A DNA stretch of 64,000 nucleotides, taken from positions 806,001 to 870,000 of the forward strand of contig OZ006985.1 of NCBI GenBank assembly GCA_963931165.1. Reading direction: 5' to 3'. Both the position numbers and the translations under genes were made by a program. Shown in pieces: positions 8,533 to 16,430 of this stretch. The notes beneath the pieces are model-generated. The model had not been told where the DNA came from and did not search any database. It was given only the letters and a program-made list of their open reading frames with translations. Position 1 is the first letter of the stretch, and each line of letters opens with the position of its first letter. The DNA is from Ornithoclostridium sp944380285. Its GTDB lineage: Bacteria > Bacillota > Clostridia > Christensenellales > UBA3700.

Positions 8533-10287
8533 ATGAGCGAAAACAACGACGCCAAGCCCACACTCAAAGAAAAGATCAAAGAACTTCCCAAGACACTCAA
8601 AGTATTTTGGAAAACGCCGCCGAAAGGCAGATATCTCAACCTCAAAGAGATAGCCTGCTTTGCCGGAAGCGCGTTCGGTATGAGCACGGTCGTCACAGTC
8701 GTGTCCGGTCTCATCACCGCGACGCAGATCCCGACGATCTACAACTTCAACGTCATCCACGGTGCGTGGATATGTTTGATCGCCAGCGTGCTGGGACTCA
8801 TCATCCAGCCGTTTTTCAGCAAGCTGTTGCAGAACACCAACACCAGGTTCGGCAGATATAAGCCGTTCATATTGATCCTTGCGCCCATCCTTGCGGTGTT
8901 TGCGATCTTGTCGACATGGCAGCCGCAATTTGCCATGGAGCGGAATCGCGTCATATATGCGTACTGCACCTGCATCCCGACGCTCATCCTTTGGAACCTC
9001 TTCCAAAACACCTACTATATGCTGCCCGGCGTCGTCACGCCCAATCAGCAGGAGCGCGCCGACATATGGTCGCCGATAGGTCTTGTCATAGGCTTCTCGC
9101 CGACTGTCATGAACGTGCTCGGCAACGTCATCAAGAGCTACTTTACCAATTTGGGTAAAGAGTATATGGCGTATCGCATCCTCGGCTTTGTCTATGCGGC
9201 GGTCGGACTTGCGCTCGTCATGTGCCTGTTCAAGGTCAAGGAGAGGCTGATCGTCACCAACGAAAACAAGGAAAAGGTCGGCTTGATCGAGGGCTTGAAG
9301 ATGGTCGTCAAAAACAAGCCGCTGATGGTCTTGACGCTCGCGCTCATTCTCGGCTGCTGCCGTACGGTCGTCGAGATCGACGCCGAGTATATCGGCAGAT
9401 TGAGATATGCGGTCACCGAGCTCGGGGAGGTCGACGTCGTCAATGGTCTTGCGATCTTCGGCGGTCTCACGATAATCACCGGATTTGCCGCGACGCCGAA
9501 CATGATCTTGCTGCCGTTGATGACGCGCAAGTTCAACAGCCGCACCATTATGATGTTCTGGGCGGCATGCAATACGGTGGGCTATCTCATCCTCGGCAGC
9601 ATCGGGATCGAGAACATTCCGCAGGGCACTTGGAGCGTCGTCGTGATCACTCTTCTGCGGTTCATCTCGCTGTTCAACGCGATCGCGTCGCTGCAGCCGC
9701 TGATGATGGCGCAGCTGTCGGATTATCAACAGCTCAAGACGGGCAAGCGTCTCGAGGGCTTCATTCAGACGTTCCTCTATGCGCTCGTACTCGTGTTCAC
9801 CAACATCGGCATAGTCGTGATGGCTTATGTCAAGGACGCGATGGGCTATCAGTCCTCCAACCTTGTCAAGCCCGGCACGATTGCCGAAGATGAGTTTTGG
9901 GCGCCCGACGCCGCCACCGTCGAGAGCGCGCTCAACTACTACAACGTAGCGTTCATCGTCTCGGCTGTGTCCGCGGCGTTGATGTTCATCACGCTCCTCT
10001 TCTACAAGCTGGGCAAGAAGGAGCACGCCGAGGTCGTGCGTCAATTGCGTGAGCGCGGTCTTGCGCAGGGCAACGAACAGGAAGAGGCTGAGGCGGTCGG
10101 CATCGCTGAGAACGTCGAGGCGGAGATCGCGATGGAGCAAGCCGCTCTCGGTGCGACGGGCGAAGGCGGCGAAGCCGCAAACGGTAACGACGCCGCCGAT
10201 ATGAATACCGACGCGCCGAACGCGCCCGAAGTCGTCGACGACGGGTCGGGAGAGGTCAAGGACGACGCTCCGCCCGAGGACAAGTAA
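8533..10287 (+). CDS. GPH-type MFS sugar symporter
   Basis: A 584-residue member of the glycoside-pentoside-hexuronide:cation symporter family with about 12 membrane helices. The loop NTNTRFGRYKPF after helix 3 is the family signature. The C-terminal ~90 residues are acidic and Ala/Glu-rich, a shorter version of the tail on the divergent paralogue. ATG 8533 follows AGGGAGAG. It is transcribed from its own promoter and ends in a clear terminator; a HAD phosphatase follows. The substrate cannot be assigned. Confidence 0.88.
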   Translation: MSENNDAKPTLKEKIKELPKTLKVFWKTPPKGRYLNLKEIACFAGSAFGMSTVVTVVSGLITATQIPTIYNFNVIHGAWICLIASVLGLIIQPFFSKLLQNTNTRFGRYKPFILILAPILAVFAILSTWQPQFAMERNRVIYAYCTCIPTLILWNLFQNTYYMLPGVVTPNQQERADIWSPIGLVIGFSPTVMNVLGNVIKSYFTNLGKEYMAYRILGFVYAAVGLALVMCLFKVKERLIVTNENKEKVGLIEGLKMVVKNKPLMVLTLALILGCCRTVVEIDAEYIGRLRYAVTELGEVDVVNGLAIFGGLTIITGFAATPNMILLPLMTRKFNSRTIMMFWAACNTVGYLILGSIGIENIPQGTWSVVVITLLRFISLFNAIASLQPLMMAQLSDYQQLKTGKRLEGFIQTFLYALVLVFTNIGIVVMAYVKDAMGYQSSNLVKPGTIAEDEFWAPDAATVESALNYYNVAFIVSAVSAALMFITLLFYKLGKKEHAEVVRQLRERGLAQGNEQEEAEAVGIAENVEAEIAMEQAALGATGEGGEAANGNDAADMNTDAPNAPEVVDDGSGEVKDDAPPEDK

Positions 10288-10301
10288 CCGAACATGGCAA
10301 G

Positions 10302-10325
10302 GCGCACCTTTCGGGGTGCGCTTTT
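10302..10325 (+). terminator. Rho-independent terminator after the symporter
   Basis: GCGCACC-TTTCGG-GGTGCGC followed by TTTTC, 14 nt after the stop. Confidence 0.7.
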
Positions 10326-10334
10326 CGGAGGAAT

Positions 10335-11204
10335 ATGAAAAAGAACAAGATCCCCACGATCGCATTGATGTACGACTTCGACAAGACGTTGTGCACGACC
10401 GATATGCAGAATTACGAGCTTATCCCCAACCTCGGGGTCAAAAAGGACGCGTTTTGGAACAAGGCGACCGAGCTTGCCGAAAATCCCGACGCGCCTATGG
10501 ACCGCGTGCTCGCATATATGTATCAGATATTGCGCGCATCGAAAGCGGCGGAACGGCCGGTGCGCCGCGAGAATTTTGTGCAATTTGGCAAGAGCGTGGA
10601 GTTCTTTCCCGGTGTGACCGAGTGGTTTGCGCGGATCAACGAGTACGGTAAGTCACAGGGCGTGCAGGTCGAGCACTACATCATCTCTTCGGGCCTCAAA
10701 GAGATCATCGAGGGGACGGCGATCGCGGACGAGTTCAAGCGCATATATGCGTGCGAATTCCACTATGACGAGAACGGCGCGGCGGTATGGCCTGCGGTCG
10801 CGGTCAACTTTACGGGCAAGACGCAATTCCTCTACCGCATCAACAAGCAGGCGCTCGAGCTCTGGGACGACCGCACGATCAATCAATATGTGCCCGAAAA
10901 CGAGCGGCCCGTGCCATTCCGCAACATGATCTACTTCGGGGACGGAGTGACCGACATCCCGTGCATGAAATTGGTCAAGGTGGGCGGCGGCTGTTCGATA
11001 GGGGTCTATTCAGGCCGCAAACCGCAGGTGTGCGAGCGGCTGATCGGCGAGGGCAGGGTCGACTTTGTGTTCAAAGCCGACTACTCCGAGGGCAGCGACC
11101 TCGACAGGTGCGTCAAGGACGTGATCACACAGATGGCGAGCAAGGACAGGCTCGTACGGCTCAGTCTCAAACAGAGCGAACGGTCCTCAAACAACGGAAA
11201 ATAG
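10335..11204 (+). CDS. HAD-superfamily hydrolase (phosphatase)
   Basis: A 289-residue soluble haloacid-dehalogenase-type hydrolase. Motif I is YDFDKTLCT (nucleophile Asp 14, acid/base Asp 16), motif II is probably in YIISSGLKE, and motif IV is YFGDGVTDIP. A cap domain lies between motifs I and II, as in the phosphoserine-phosphatase-like branch. ATG 10335 follows TCGGAGG. It lies just after the terminator of the symporter gene, so expression may rely on read-through or an unseen promoter. Substrate unknown. Confidence 0.85.
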   Translation: MKKNKIPTIALMYDFDKTLCTTDMQNYELIPNLGVKKDAFWNKATELAENPDAPMDRVLAYMYQILRASKAAERPVRRENFVQFGKSVEFFPGVTEWFARINEYGKSQGVQVEHYIISSGLKEIIEGTAIADEFKRIYACEFHYDENGAAVWPAVAVNFTGKTQFLYRINKQALELWDDRTINQYVPENERPVPFRNMIYFGDGVTDIPCMKLVKVGGGCSIGVYSGRKPQVCERLIGEGRVDFVFKADYSEGSDLDRCVKDVITQMASKDRLVRLSLKQSERSSNNGK

Positions 11205-11220
11205 CGACAGGGCAAGGACC

Positions 11221-11318
11221 ATGAAAAAACTTTTTGCGGCAATGCTCGCGGCGGCGCTGTTCGCCGCGTGCGCGAGCCTTTGCGCGTGCAATGTAAAATA
11301 TTGGCAAAATTTATGGAC
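11221..11318 (+). pseudogene. Possible remnant of a lipoprotein signal region
   Basis: From ATG 11221 the frame encodes MKKLFAAMLAAALFAACA and a second cysteine (CACN), a convincing secretion signal. It then runs straight into a terminator hairpin at 11319-11352 and the promoter of the next gene. No mature protein follows, so this is either a decayed lipoprotein gene or chance. Confidence 0.3.
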
Positions 11319-11352
11319 AAAAAGGGTATGCGTAAACGCGCACACCCTTTTT
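11319..11352 (+). terminator. Bidirectional-looking terminator before the GH3 gene
   Basis: AAAAAGGGT (11319-11327) pairs with ACCCTTTTT (11344-11352), with GCG/CGC inside the loop; T-tracts occur in both directions. Confidence 0.65.
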
Positions 11353-11358
11353 ATTTTA

Positions 11359-11388
11359 TGGACAGAACGTCTCCGCGCGTGTTATAAT
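11359..11388 (+). promoter_or_regulatory. Promoter of the GH3 gene
   Basis: TGGACA (11359-11364) and a perfect TATAAT (11383-11388) are 18 nt apart, 43 nt upstream of the start. Confidence 0.65.
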
Positions 11389-11431
11389 AAATCCATAAAA
11401 TCAAATGCCCCAAAGGGAGAGGTGGAAAAGT

Positions 11432-13918
11432 ATGAAACATCCCGAGATCGTCTCACAGATGACTTTGGACGAAAAGGCGGACATCGTCTGCGGCAAAGAT
11501 TATTGGACCACGAAGCCGTTCGAAAAGTACGGCTTGCCGTCGATCATGCTGACTGACGGACCTCACGGTCTGCGCAAGAAGAACGACAAAAAAGACAAGA
11601 AGGACAAAAAGAAAAAGAGCGCTCCGCTCGGCAACTCCGTGCCCGCGACCTGCATGCCTCCGGCGGCGACGGTCGCCTGCTCGTGGGATCCCGAGGTCGC
11701 GTTCAAGATGGGCAGCGCGATCGCGGACGAGTGCATTCGAGAAAAGGTATCCGTGCTGCTCGGTCCCGGTGCCAACATCAAGCGATCGCCGCTGTGCGGC
11801 CGCAACTTCGAGTACTACTCCGAAGACCCCTATCTTGCGGGCAAGTGCGCCGCAGCATTCATAAACGGCGTTCAGTCCAAGGGCGTCGGCACGTCGCTCA
11901 AACACTTCGCGGTCAACTCGCAGGAGGCGTTCCGCATGATCGTCAACGAGTGCGCCGACGAGCGCACGCTGCGCGAAGTCTATCTCACTCAATACGAGAT
12001 CGCGGTCAAAGAGGCTCAGCCGTGGACGATCATGAACGCGTACAACCGCCTCAACGGCGAGTATTGCTCGCAGAACGAGTGGCTGCAAAAGAAGGTGCTG
12101 CGCGACGAATGGGGCTTCCAAGGTCTCGTTGTCACCGACTGGGGCGCGAGCGTGGACAGGGTGCCCGGCATCAAGGCGGGGACCGACCTCGAGATGCCCT
12201 CGTCGGGCAAGTACAATCAGCCCAAGATCAAGGCGGCGATCGCCGACGGCTCGCTCAAACAGGAGGAGCTGGACGAAGTGGTCGACCGCATCGTCGATCT
12301 CGTGCTCAAATCCAAGGCGACGCTCGAGAACGCAAAGGATGAGTGCGACTACGAGCGCAACCACAAGGTCGCTCAAGAGGCGGCGGAAAGCTCGATGATC
12401 TTGATGAAGAACGACGACAAGATCTTGCCCGTGTCAAAGGACAAGACGATCGCCGTCATAGGTCAGCTCGCAAAGGAGCCGCGCTATCAGGGCGCAGGCT
12501 CGAGCATCATCAACGCGATCAAGCTGGACAACGCATGGGACGCGCTGTGTGCGCTCGGCTACAAGGCGGAATATGCGCAAGGCTACGTCAAGGGCGTGGA
12601 CAAGGTGGACGACGCCTTGACCGCCGAGGCGGTCGAAAAGGCGAAGAAGGCGGACGTCGCGATCGTCTTTGCCGGTCTCACCGAAGAGTTTGAGGCGGAA
12701 GGTTACGACCGTACGTCGATCGACATGCCCGGCTGCCACAACGCGCTGATCGAGGCGGTCGCAGCAGCCAACCCCAACACGGTCGTCGTGCTCGCCGGCG
12801 GTTCGGTCATCGCGATGCCGTGGCTCAAATCGGTCAAGGGCTTGCTCAATTCGCTTCTCGGCGGCGAGGCGGGCGGCACCGCAGTCGCGCGCATCATCGC
12901 AGGCGAGGTCAACCCGTCCGGCAAGACGGCGGAGACCTATCCCTTCTCCGAAAAGGACAACCCGACATGGGGCAACTATTGCAACAAGATCGCGTCCGAG
13001 CACAAGGAGAGCGTCTACATCGGCTATCGCTACTACGACACCGCAAAGAAGGAAGTTGCGTTCCCGTTCGGCTTCGGATTGTCCTACACGACGTTCGAGT
13101 ATTCCGACATCAAATTGTCGGCGAAGAAGATCGACGACGACGGCAAGGTGACCGTCTCGTTCAAGATCACCAATACCGGCGACGTGGACGGCGCGGAGGT
13201 CGCGCAGGTATATGTCAAAGACGTCGAGTCGACGATCTTCCGCCCCGAAAAGGAGCTCAAGGGCTTTGCCAAGGTCTTCCTCAAAGCGGGAGAATCCAAG
13301 ACGGTCGAGATCGAACTCGGCAAGCGCGCGTTCGCGTTCTACAACGTCAATCTCGGCGATTGGCAGGTCGAGAGCGGCGAGTTCGAGATCCTCGTCGGCG
13401 CGTCCGGCCGCGACATCAGACTGAGCGAAAAGCTCACCGTCGACAGCAAGTGCACCGCCGCGATCCCCGACTATCGCAAGACCGCTCCGTCCTACTACAC
13501 CGCCAACGTGCAGAACATCTCGGACGAGGAGTGGAGCGCGCTGTACGGCGAACTGCCGGTCAGAGAGCAGGATCTCACCAAGCCGATCGACATCTACAAC
13601 TGCCTCGACGACTGCAAGCACACCAAGTGGGGCGCGAAGTTCTGCAAGCTGATCATGAAGATGATGGGCGGCGACGAGGACGAGGCGCCCAAAGAGGGCG
13701 AGAACGCCGGTCAAGCCAACATGATGAAGGCGATGGCGCTCCAGATCCCCATCCGCAACTTCATCGCGATGTCGATGGGCGTGATGAGCGAGAAGATGGC
13801 GAATGGCCTTTTGGACATCCTCAACGACGACAGGAGCACGTTCAAGGGCTTTATGCGCATCTTGGGCGGGATCCCCGGCGCTATCCCCAAGCTGGGACCG
13901 TTGCTCAAATCCATTTGA
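11432..13918 (+). CDS. Glycoside hydrolase family 3 (beta-glucosidase-like)
   Basis: An 828-residue cytoplasmic GH3 enzyme without a signal peptide. It has the (beta/alpha)8 domain with GLVVTDWGAS (nucleophile Asp about 236), substrate-binding KHFAVNSQE, then the alpha/beta sandwich domain and a fibronectin-III-like domain (about residues 540-670). The final ~130 residues are an additional helical extension. A Lys/Asp-rich stretch at residues 49-62 (KKNDKKDKKDKKKK) is inserted after the family's TDGPHGLR motif, which is unusual. ATG 11432 has GGGAGAGG upstream; the in-frame ATG at 11405 lacks one. With the neighbouring symporters it probably hydrolyses imported beta-glycosides. Confidence 0.93.
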   Translation: MKHPEIVSQMTLDEKADIVCGKDYWTTKPFEKYGLPSIMLTDGPHGLRKKNDKKDKKDKKKKSAPLGNSVPATCMPPAATVACSWDPEVAFKMGSAIADECIREKVSVLLGPGANIKRSPLCGRNFEYYSEDPYLAGKCAAAFINGVQSKGVGTSLKHFAVNSQEAFRMIVNECADERTLREVYLTQYEIAVKEAQPWTIMNAYNRLNGEYCSQNEWLQKKVLRDEWGFQGLVVTDWGASVDRVPGIKAGTDLEMPSSGKYNQPKIKAAIADGSLKQEELDEVVDRIVDLVLKSKATLENAKDECDYERNHKVAQEAAESSMILMKNDDKILPVSKDKTIAVIGQLAKEPRYQGAGSSIINAIKLDNAWDALCALGYKAEYAQGYVKGVDKVDDALTAEAVEKAKKADVAIVFAGLTEEFEAEGYDRTSIDMPGCHNALIEAVAAANPNTVVVLAGGSVIAMPWLKSVKGLLNSLLGGEAGGTAVARIIAGEVNPSGKTAETYPFSEKDNPTWGNYCNKIASEHKESVYIGYRYYDTAKKEVAFPFGFGLSYTTFEYSDIKLSAKKIDDDGKVTVSFKITNTGDVDGAEVAQVYVKDVESTIFRPEKELKGFAKVFLKAGESKTVEIELGKRAFAFYNVNLGDWQVESGEFEILVGASGRDIRLSEKLTVDSKCTAAIPDYRKTAPSYYTANVQNISDEEWSALYGELPVREQDLTKPIDIYNCLDDCKHTKWGAKFCKLIMKMMGGDEDEAPKEGENAGQANMMKAMALQIPIRNFIAMSMGVMSEKMANGLLDILNDDRSTFKGFMRILGGIPGAIPKLGPLLKSI

Positions 13919-13934
13919 GATGACAAACAACAGG

Positions 13935-13960
13935 GGGACCGCGGCGCGGTCCCTTTTTTT
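13935..13960 (+). terminator. Terminator after the GH3 gene
   Basis: GGGACCGC-GGC-GCGGTCCC followed by seven T residues. Confidence 0.85.
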
Positions 13961-13969
13961 GAGGTAAAT

Positions 13970-14593
13970 ATGGACAGCAAACAACTTTTGCACTCGGGAC
14001 AACTCTACGACTCTTCGCTGTGCGACCTCGTGGACGAGCAGCAGCGGCTGCTCGAAAAGCTGTACGACTTCAACGCGACCCGTCCGTCGCAGCAGGAGGA
14101 GAGACAGCGGTTGATGAAGGAGATGTTCGGCGACATCGGCGAGGACTGCTACATCGAGCCGCCGCTCTATTCCAATTGGGCGTGCAGACACGTCCACTTC
14201 GGCGACAGCGTCTACGCCAACTTTTCGCTGACGCTTGTCGACGACACGCATATCTATGTCGGCAGTCATACGATGATCGGTCCCAATGTGACGATAGCGA
14301 CCGCAGGGCACCCCGTTTGTCCGAGGCTCCGCAAAGAGATCTGCGCGCAATACAACGCGCCGGTACGCATAGGCGAAAATTGCTGGATAGGCGCCGGCGC
14401 GATCGTGCTCCCCGGCGTGACGATAGGGGACAATACGGTCATAGGCGCGGGCAGCGTGGTCACGCGCGACATCCCCGCGAACGTCGTTGCGGTCGGCTCG
14501 CCGTGCAGGGTGATGAGACCGATCGACGAGCGGGACGAAGAGGTCTATTTCAGAGGCAAGAAGATCCCCGAGGAACTCAAAAAGCGCAAATAA
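13970..14593 (+). CDS. maa: Maltose/galactoside-type O-acetyltransferase
   Basis: A 207-residue hexapeptide-repeat (left-handed beta-helix) acetyltransferase of the maltose/galactoside/nodulation group, which transfers acetyl from acetyl-CoA to sugars. The N-terminal maltose-acetyltransferase helix region is followed by hexapeptide turns and TIATAGHPVCPRLR, containing the expected catalytic His. ENCWIGAGAIVLPGVTIGDN and TVIGAGSVVTRDIPANVVA are classic. ATG 13970 lies 10 nt after a terminator with GAGGT in front. The symbol reflects family, not proven substrate. Confidence 0.9.
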   Translation: MDSKQLLHSGQLYDSSLCDLVDEQQRLLEKLYDFNATRPSQQEERQRLMKEMFGDIGEDCYIEPPLYSNWACRHVHFGDSVYANFSLTLVDDTHIYVGSHTMIGPNVTIATAGHPVCPRLRKEICAQYNAPVRIGENCWIGAGAIVLPGVTIGDNTVIGAGSVVTRDIPANVVAVGSPCRVMRPIDERDEEVYFRGKKIPEELKKRK

Positions 14594-14610
14594 CGCACAC
14601 AGGCGCCAAA

Positions 14611-14645
14611 AAAGCGGCTTCAAACGTTCGAAGCCGCTTTTCTTT
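14611..14645. terminator. Bidirectional terminator between convergent genes
   Basis: AAAGCGGCTTC (14611-14621) pairs with GAAGCCGCTTT (14630-14640), with A- and T-tracts on the two sides, between convergent genes. Confidence 0.8.
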
Positions 14646-14648
14646 GCG

Positions 14649-15539
14649 TCAAGCGACGGCAAAGCGCACGCCTATCGCGTAGTGGTCGGAATAGTACTTT
14701 CCGTCGACTCCGTCGATGTGGTCGTAAAGTACGCGGAAGACCTTTGGGGTGAGGTTTTCGGACAGGAAGATGTGGTCGATGGGCGAGTCGCCGGTGTGAT
14801 TGAAAAAGCCCCAATCGTTGTAGGTGTAACCGCTCAGCGAGTTGCCTGCATCCGCCGCGTCCGTGAACGTTCCGGAGATCGCCGCGTAACATTTGCTCTC
14901 GGTGTCGGCGTTGAAGTCGCCGGCTATGATCGCGTTGCCGCCGGCTGCGAGAGCGCGCTCCATGACCAGCTTTATGCCGTTGGTTTGCGCATTGCCCGAT
15001 ATGTGGTCGAGATGGACGTTGTAGACGTCGAGGACGTCGCCGCTCGTGTGTTTGAGCGTCGCGTGCACGCATATCCGCGGATACGCCGCGCCCCAACCCT
15101 TCGATTGAACGTCGGGCGTTTCTGACAGCCAAAAGCGTTCCTCGTCCGTCGCGGTGAAGTCGGCGGAGTAGAGGATCGCCAATCCTTCGGCGTCGCTGCC
15201 TCCGTCGCGCGGATACCATATGATCCGATAATTCTTCAATGCCGCTTTGAGGTCGTCGTATTGCGGCTTTGTGACCTCTTGCAGACACAGCACGTCCGCG
15301 CCCGACGTGTCGATGTATTCGGCGACGTCCGCCTTGCGCTCATCCCATTGTGTGCCGTATTCGAAAGCCGTTTTGAGGCGGATGTTGAAAGACCAGACGG
15401 TATATTCGCCCTCCGACCTGTACGCGAGCAGCTCGCGGTCGTTCGTGGGCAAAGGTGCGTCGTCGCCGCAGGCGGAAAGCAGCGACAGCATCGCCAAAGC
15501 CGCGACGATCGCGACGACGATAAAGATGGATTTTTTCAT
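14649..15539 (-). CDS. Endonuclease/exonuclease/phosphatase-fold lipoprotein
   Basis: A 296-residue protein with a signal peptide and lipobox LLSAC, so it acts outside the membrane. The body is an EEP-superfamily (DNase I-like) fold: WSFNIR at the start, DVLCLQEVTKPQYDDL (metal-binding Glu), VHLDHISGNAQ, AGDFNAD and the C-terminal SDHYAI. Such proteins cleave phosphodiester or phosphomonoester bonds in nucleic acids, lipids or inositol phosphates; the substrate is unknown. ATG 15539 has GGAGG upstream; longer versions run through the promoter. It is a single-gene unit with its own promoter and terminator. Confidence 0.88.
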   Translation of the reverse strand: MKKSIFIVVAIVAALAMLSLLSACGDDAPLPTNDRELLAYRSEGEYTVWSFNIRLKTAFEYGTQWDERKADVAEYIDTSGADVLCLQEVTKPQYDDLKAALKNYRIIWYPRDGGSDAEGLAILYSADFTATDEERFWLSETPDVQSKGWGAAYPRICVHATLKHTSGDVLDVYNVHLDHISGNAQTNGIKLVMERALAAGGNAIIAGDFNADTESKCYAAISGTFTDAADAGNSLSGYTYNDWGFFNHTGDSPIDHIFLSENLTPKVFRVLYDHIDGVDGKYYSDHYAIGVRFAVA

Positions 15540-15557
15540 AATTTTTCCTCCGTCTTT

Positions 15558-15586
15558 ATTATACAATGAGAAGATCGATTTTTCAA
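15558..15586 (-). promoter_or_regulatory. Promoter of the EEP lipoprotein gene
   Basis: On the minus strand TTGAAA (15581-15586) and TATAAT (15558-15563) are 17 nt apart, 18 nt before the start codon. Confidence 0.7.
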
Positions 15587-15626
15587 GAGGGAATTTTGCA
15601 ATGTTGCGCAAAGGCAACGAAAATCG

Positions 15627-15655
15627 TTGACACGCCGATGGCGATGTGCTATCCT
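15627..15655 (+). promoter_or_regulatory. Promoter of the mntP riboswitch transcript
   Basis: Perfect TTGACA (15627-15632) and TATCCT (15650-15655) are 17 nt apart, directly upstream of the riboswitch. Confidence 0.7.
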
Positions 15656-15740
15656 TTATGCGAGTGAGGGAGTAGTCGGCGAGACGCTCGTTATAAGTCA
15701 ACATACTCGCTTCGGCGTGGCTTATATTAAATGACAAGAC
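15656..15740 (+). promoter_or_regulatory. yybP-ykoY (Mn2+) riboswitch aptamer
   Basis: The leader contains GAGGGAGTAG near its 5' side and GTCAACATACTCG followed by CGGCGTGGCT near its 3' side, the two conserved internal-loop strands of the yybP-ykoY manganese-sensing aptamer. It lies between a promoter and a terminator hairpin and precedes mntP, the usual target. High Mn2+ would stabilise the aptamer, prevent termination and turn on export. Boundaries are approximate. Confidence 0.85.
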
Positions 15741-15774
15741 TCACACATAGGTTCGTTCTATGTGTGATTTTTTT
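15741..15774 (+). terminator. Riboswitch-controlled terminator
   Basis: TCACACATAG-gttcgtt-CTATGTGTGA followed by TTTTTTT, between the Mn2+ aptamer and mntP; this is the expression platform. Confidence 0.85.
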
Positions 15775-15796
15775 ATAGAGCGGACGGGAGGAGCAA

Positions 15797-16372
15797 ATGT
15801 CTATATTGGAGATCTGTCTGGTCGGGCTGGGGCTCGCGGCGGACGCATTCGCGGTCGCGATGTGCAAGGGCGTGGAGATGAAGAAGTTCATCTTGAAATA
15901 TGCCGTTGTGATCGCGCTGTTTTTCGGGGTGTTCCAGGCGGTCATGCCCTTGATCGGATGGGCGGTCGCGTCCACTTTCGAAGAATATATCACCGCATAC
16001 GATCATTGGATAGCGTTCGGATTGCTGTTGCTGCTCGGCGGCAAGATGATTTGGGACAGCTTCAAAAAGGAAGAGGAGAGCGAGGAGGAAAAGGCGCTCA
16101 ATATCGGCTTCAAGACCCTTCTTTTGATGGCGATCGCGACCAGCATTGACGCGCTTGCGGTCGGCGTGACGTTCGCGTTCCTTCAAGTCAACGTGTGGGT
16201 GGCGATCGCGATCATAGGCGCGATCACGTTCGTGCTGTCGCTGATCGGCGTCGCGATCGGCGCAAAGCTGGGCGACAAGTTCGAAAAGAAGGCGGAGTTC
16301 ATCGGCGGACTCATACTCATATTGATCGGCGTCAAGATCTTGCTCGAGCATTTGGGCGTGATCAACTTTTGA
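15797..16372 (+). CDS. mntP: Manganese efflux pump MntP
   Basis: A 191-residue, six-helix membrane protein exporting Mn2+. The two family repeats are visible: GLAADAFAVAMCKG near the N-terminus and ATSIDALAVGVTF at about residue 115, both with the acidic residue used for metal binding. ATG 15797 has GGAGGAG upstream. It is preceded by a Mn2+ riboswitch and terminator, the standard arrangement, and followed by a terminator, so it is a one-gene unit. Confidence 0.95.
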   Translation: MSILEICLVGLGLAADAFAVAMCKGVEMKKFILKYAVVIALFFGVFQAVMPLIGWAVASTFEEYITAYDHWIAFGLLLLLGGKMIWDSFKKEEESEEEKALNIGFKTLLLMAIATSIDALAVGVTFAFLQVNVWVAIAIIGAITFVLSLIGVAIGAKLGDKFEKKAEFIGGLILILIGVKILLEHLGVINF

Positions 16373-16398
16373 AAAACGAAACCATATCGCAAAAAATG

Positions 16399-16430
16399 CG
16401 GCTCCCCGTTTGACCGGGAGCCGTGATTTT
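16399..16430. terminator. Terminator between mntP and the MATE gene
   Basis: CGGCTCCC and GGGAGCCG (16399-16423) with a T-rich stretch GTGATTTTT on the plus strand; it probably serves both convergent genes. Confidence 0.75.
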
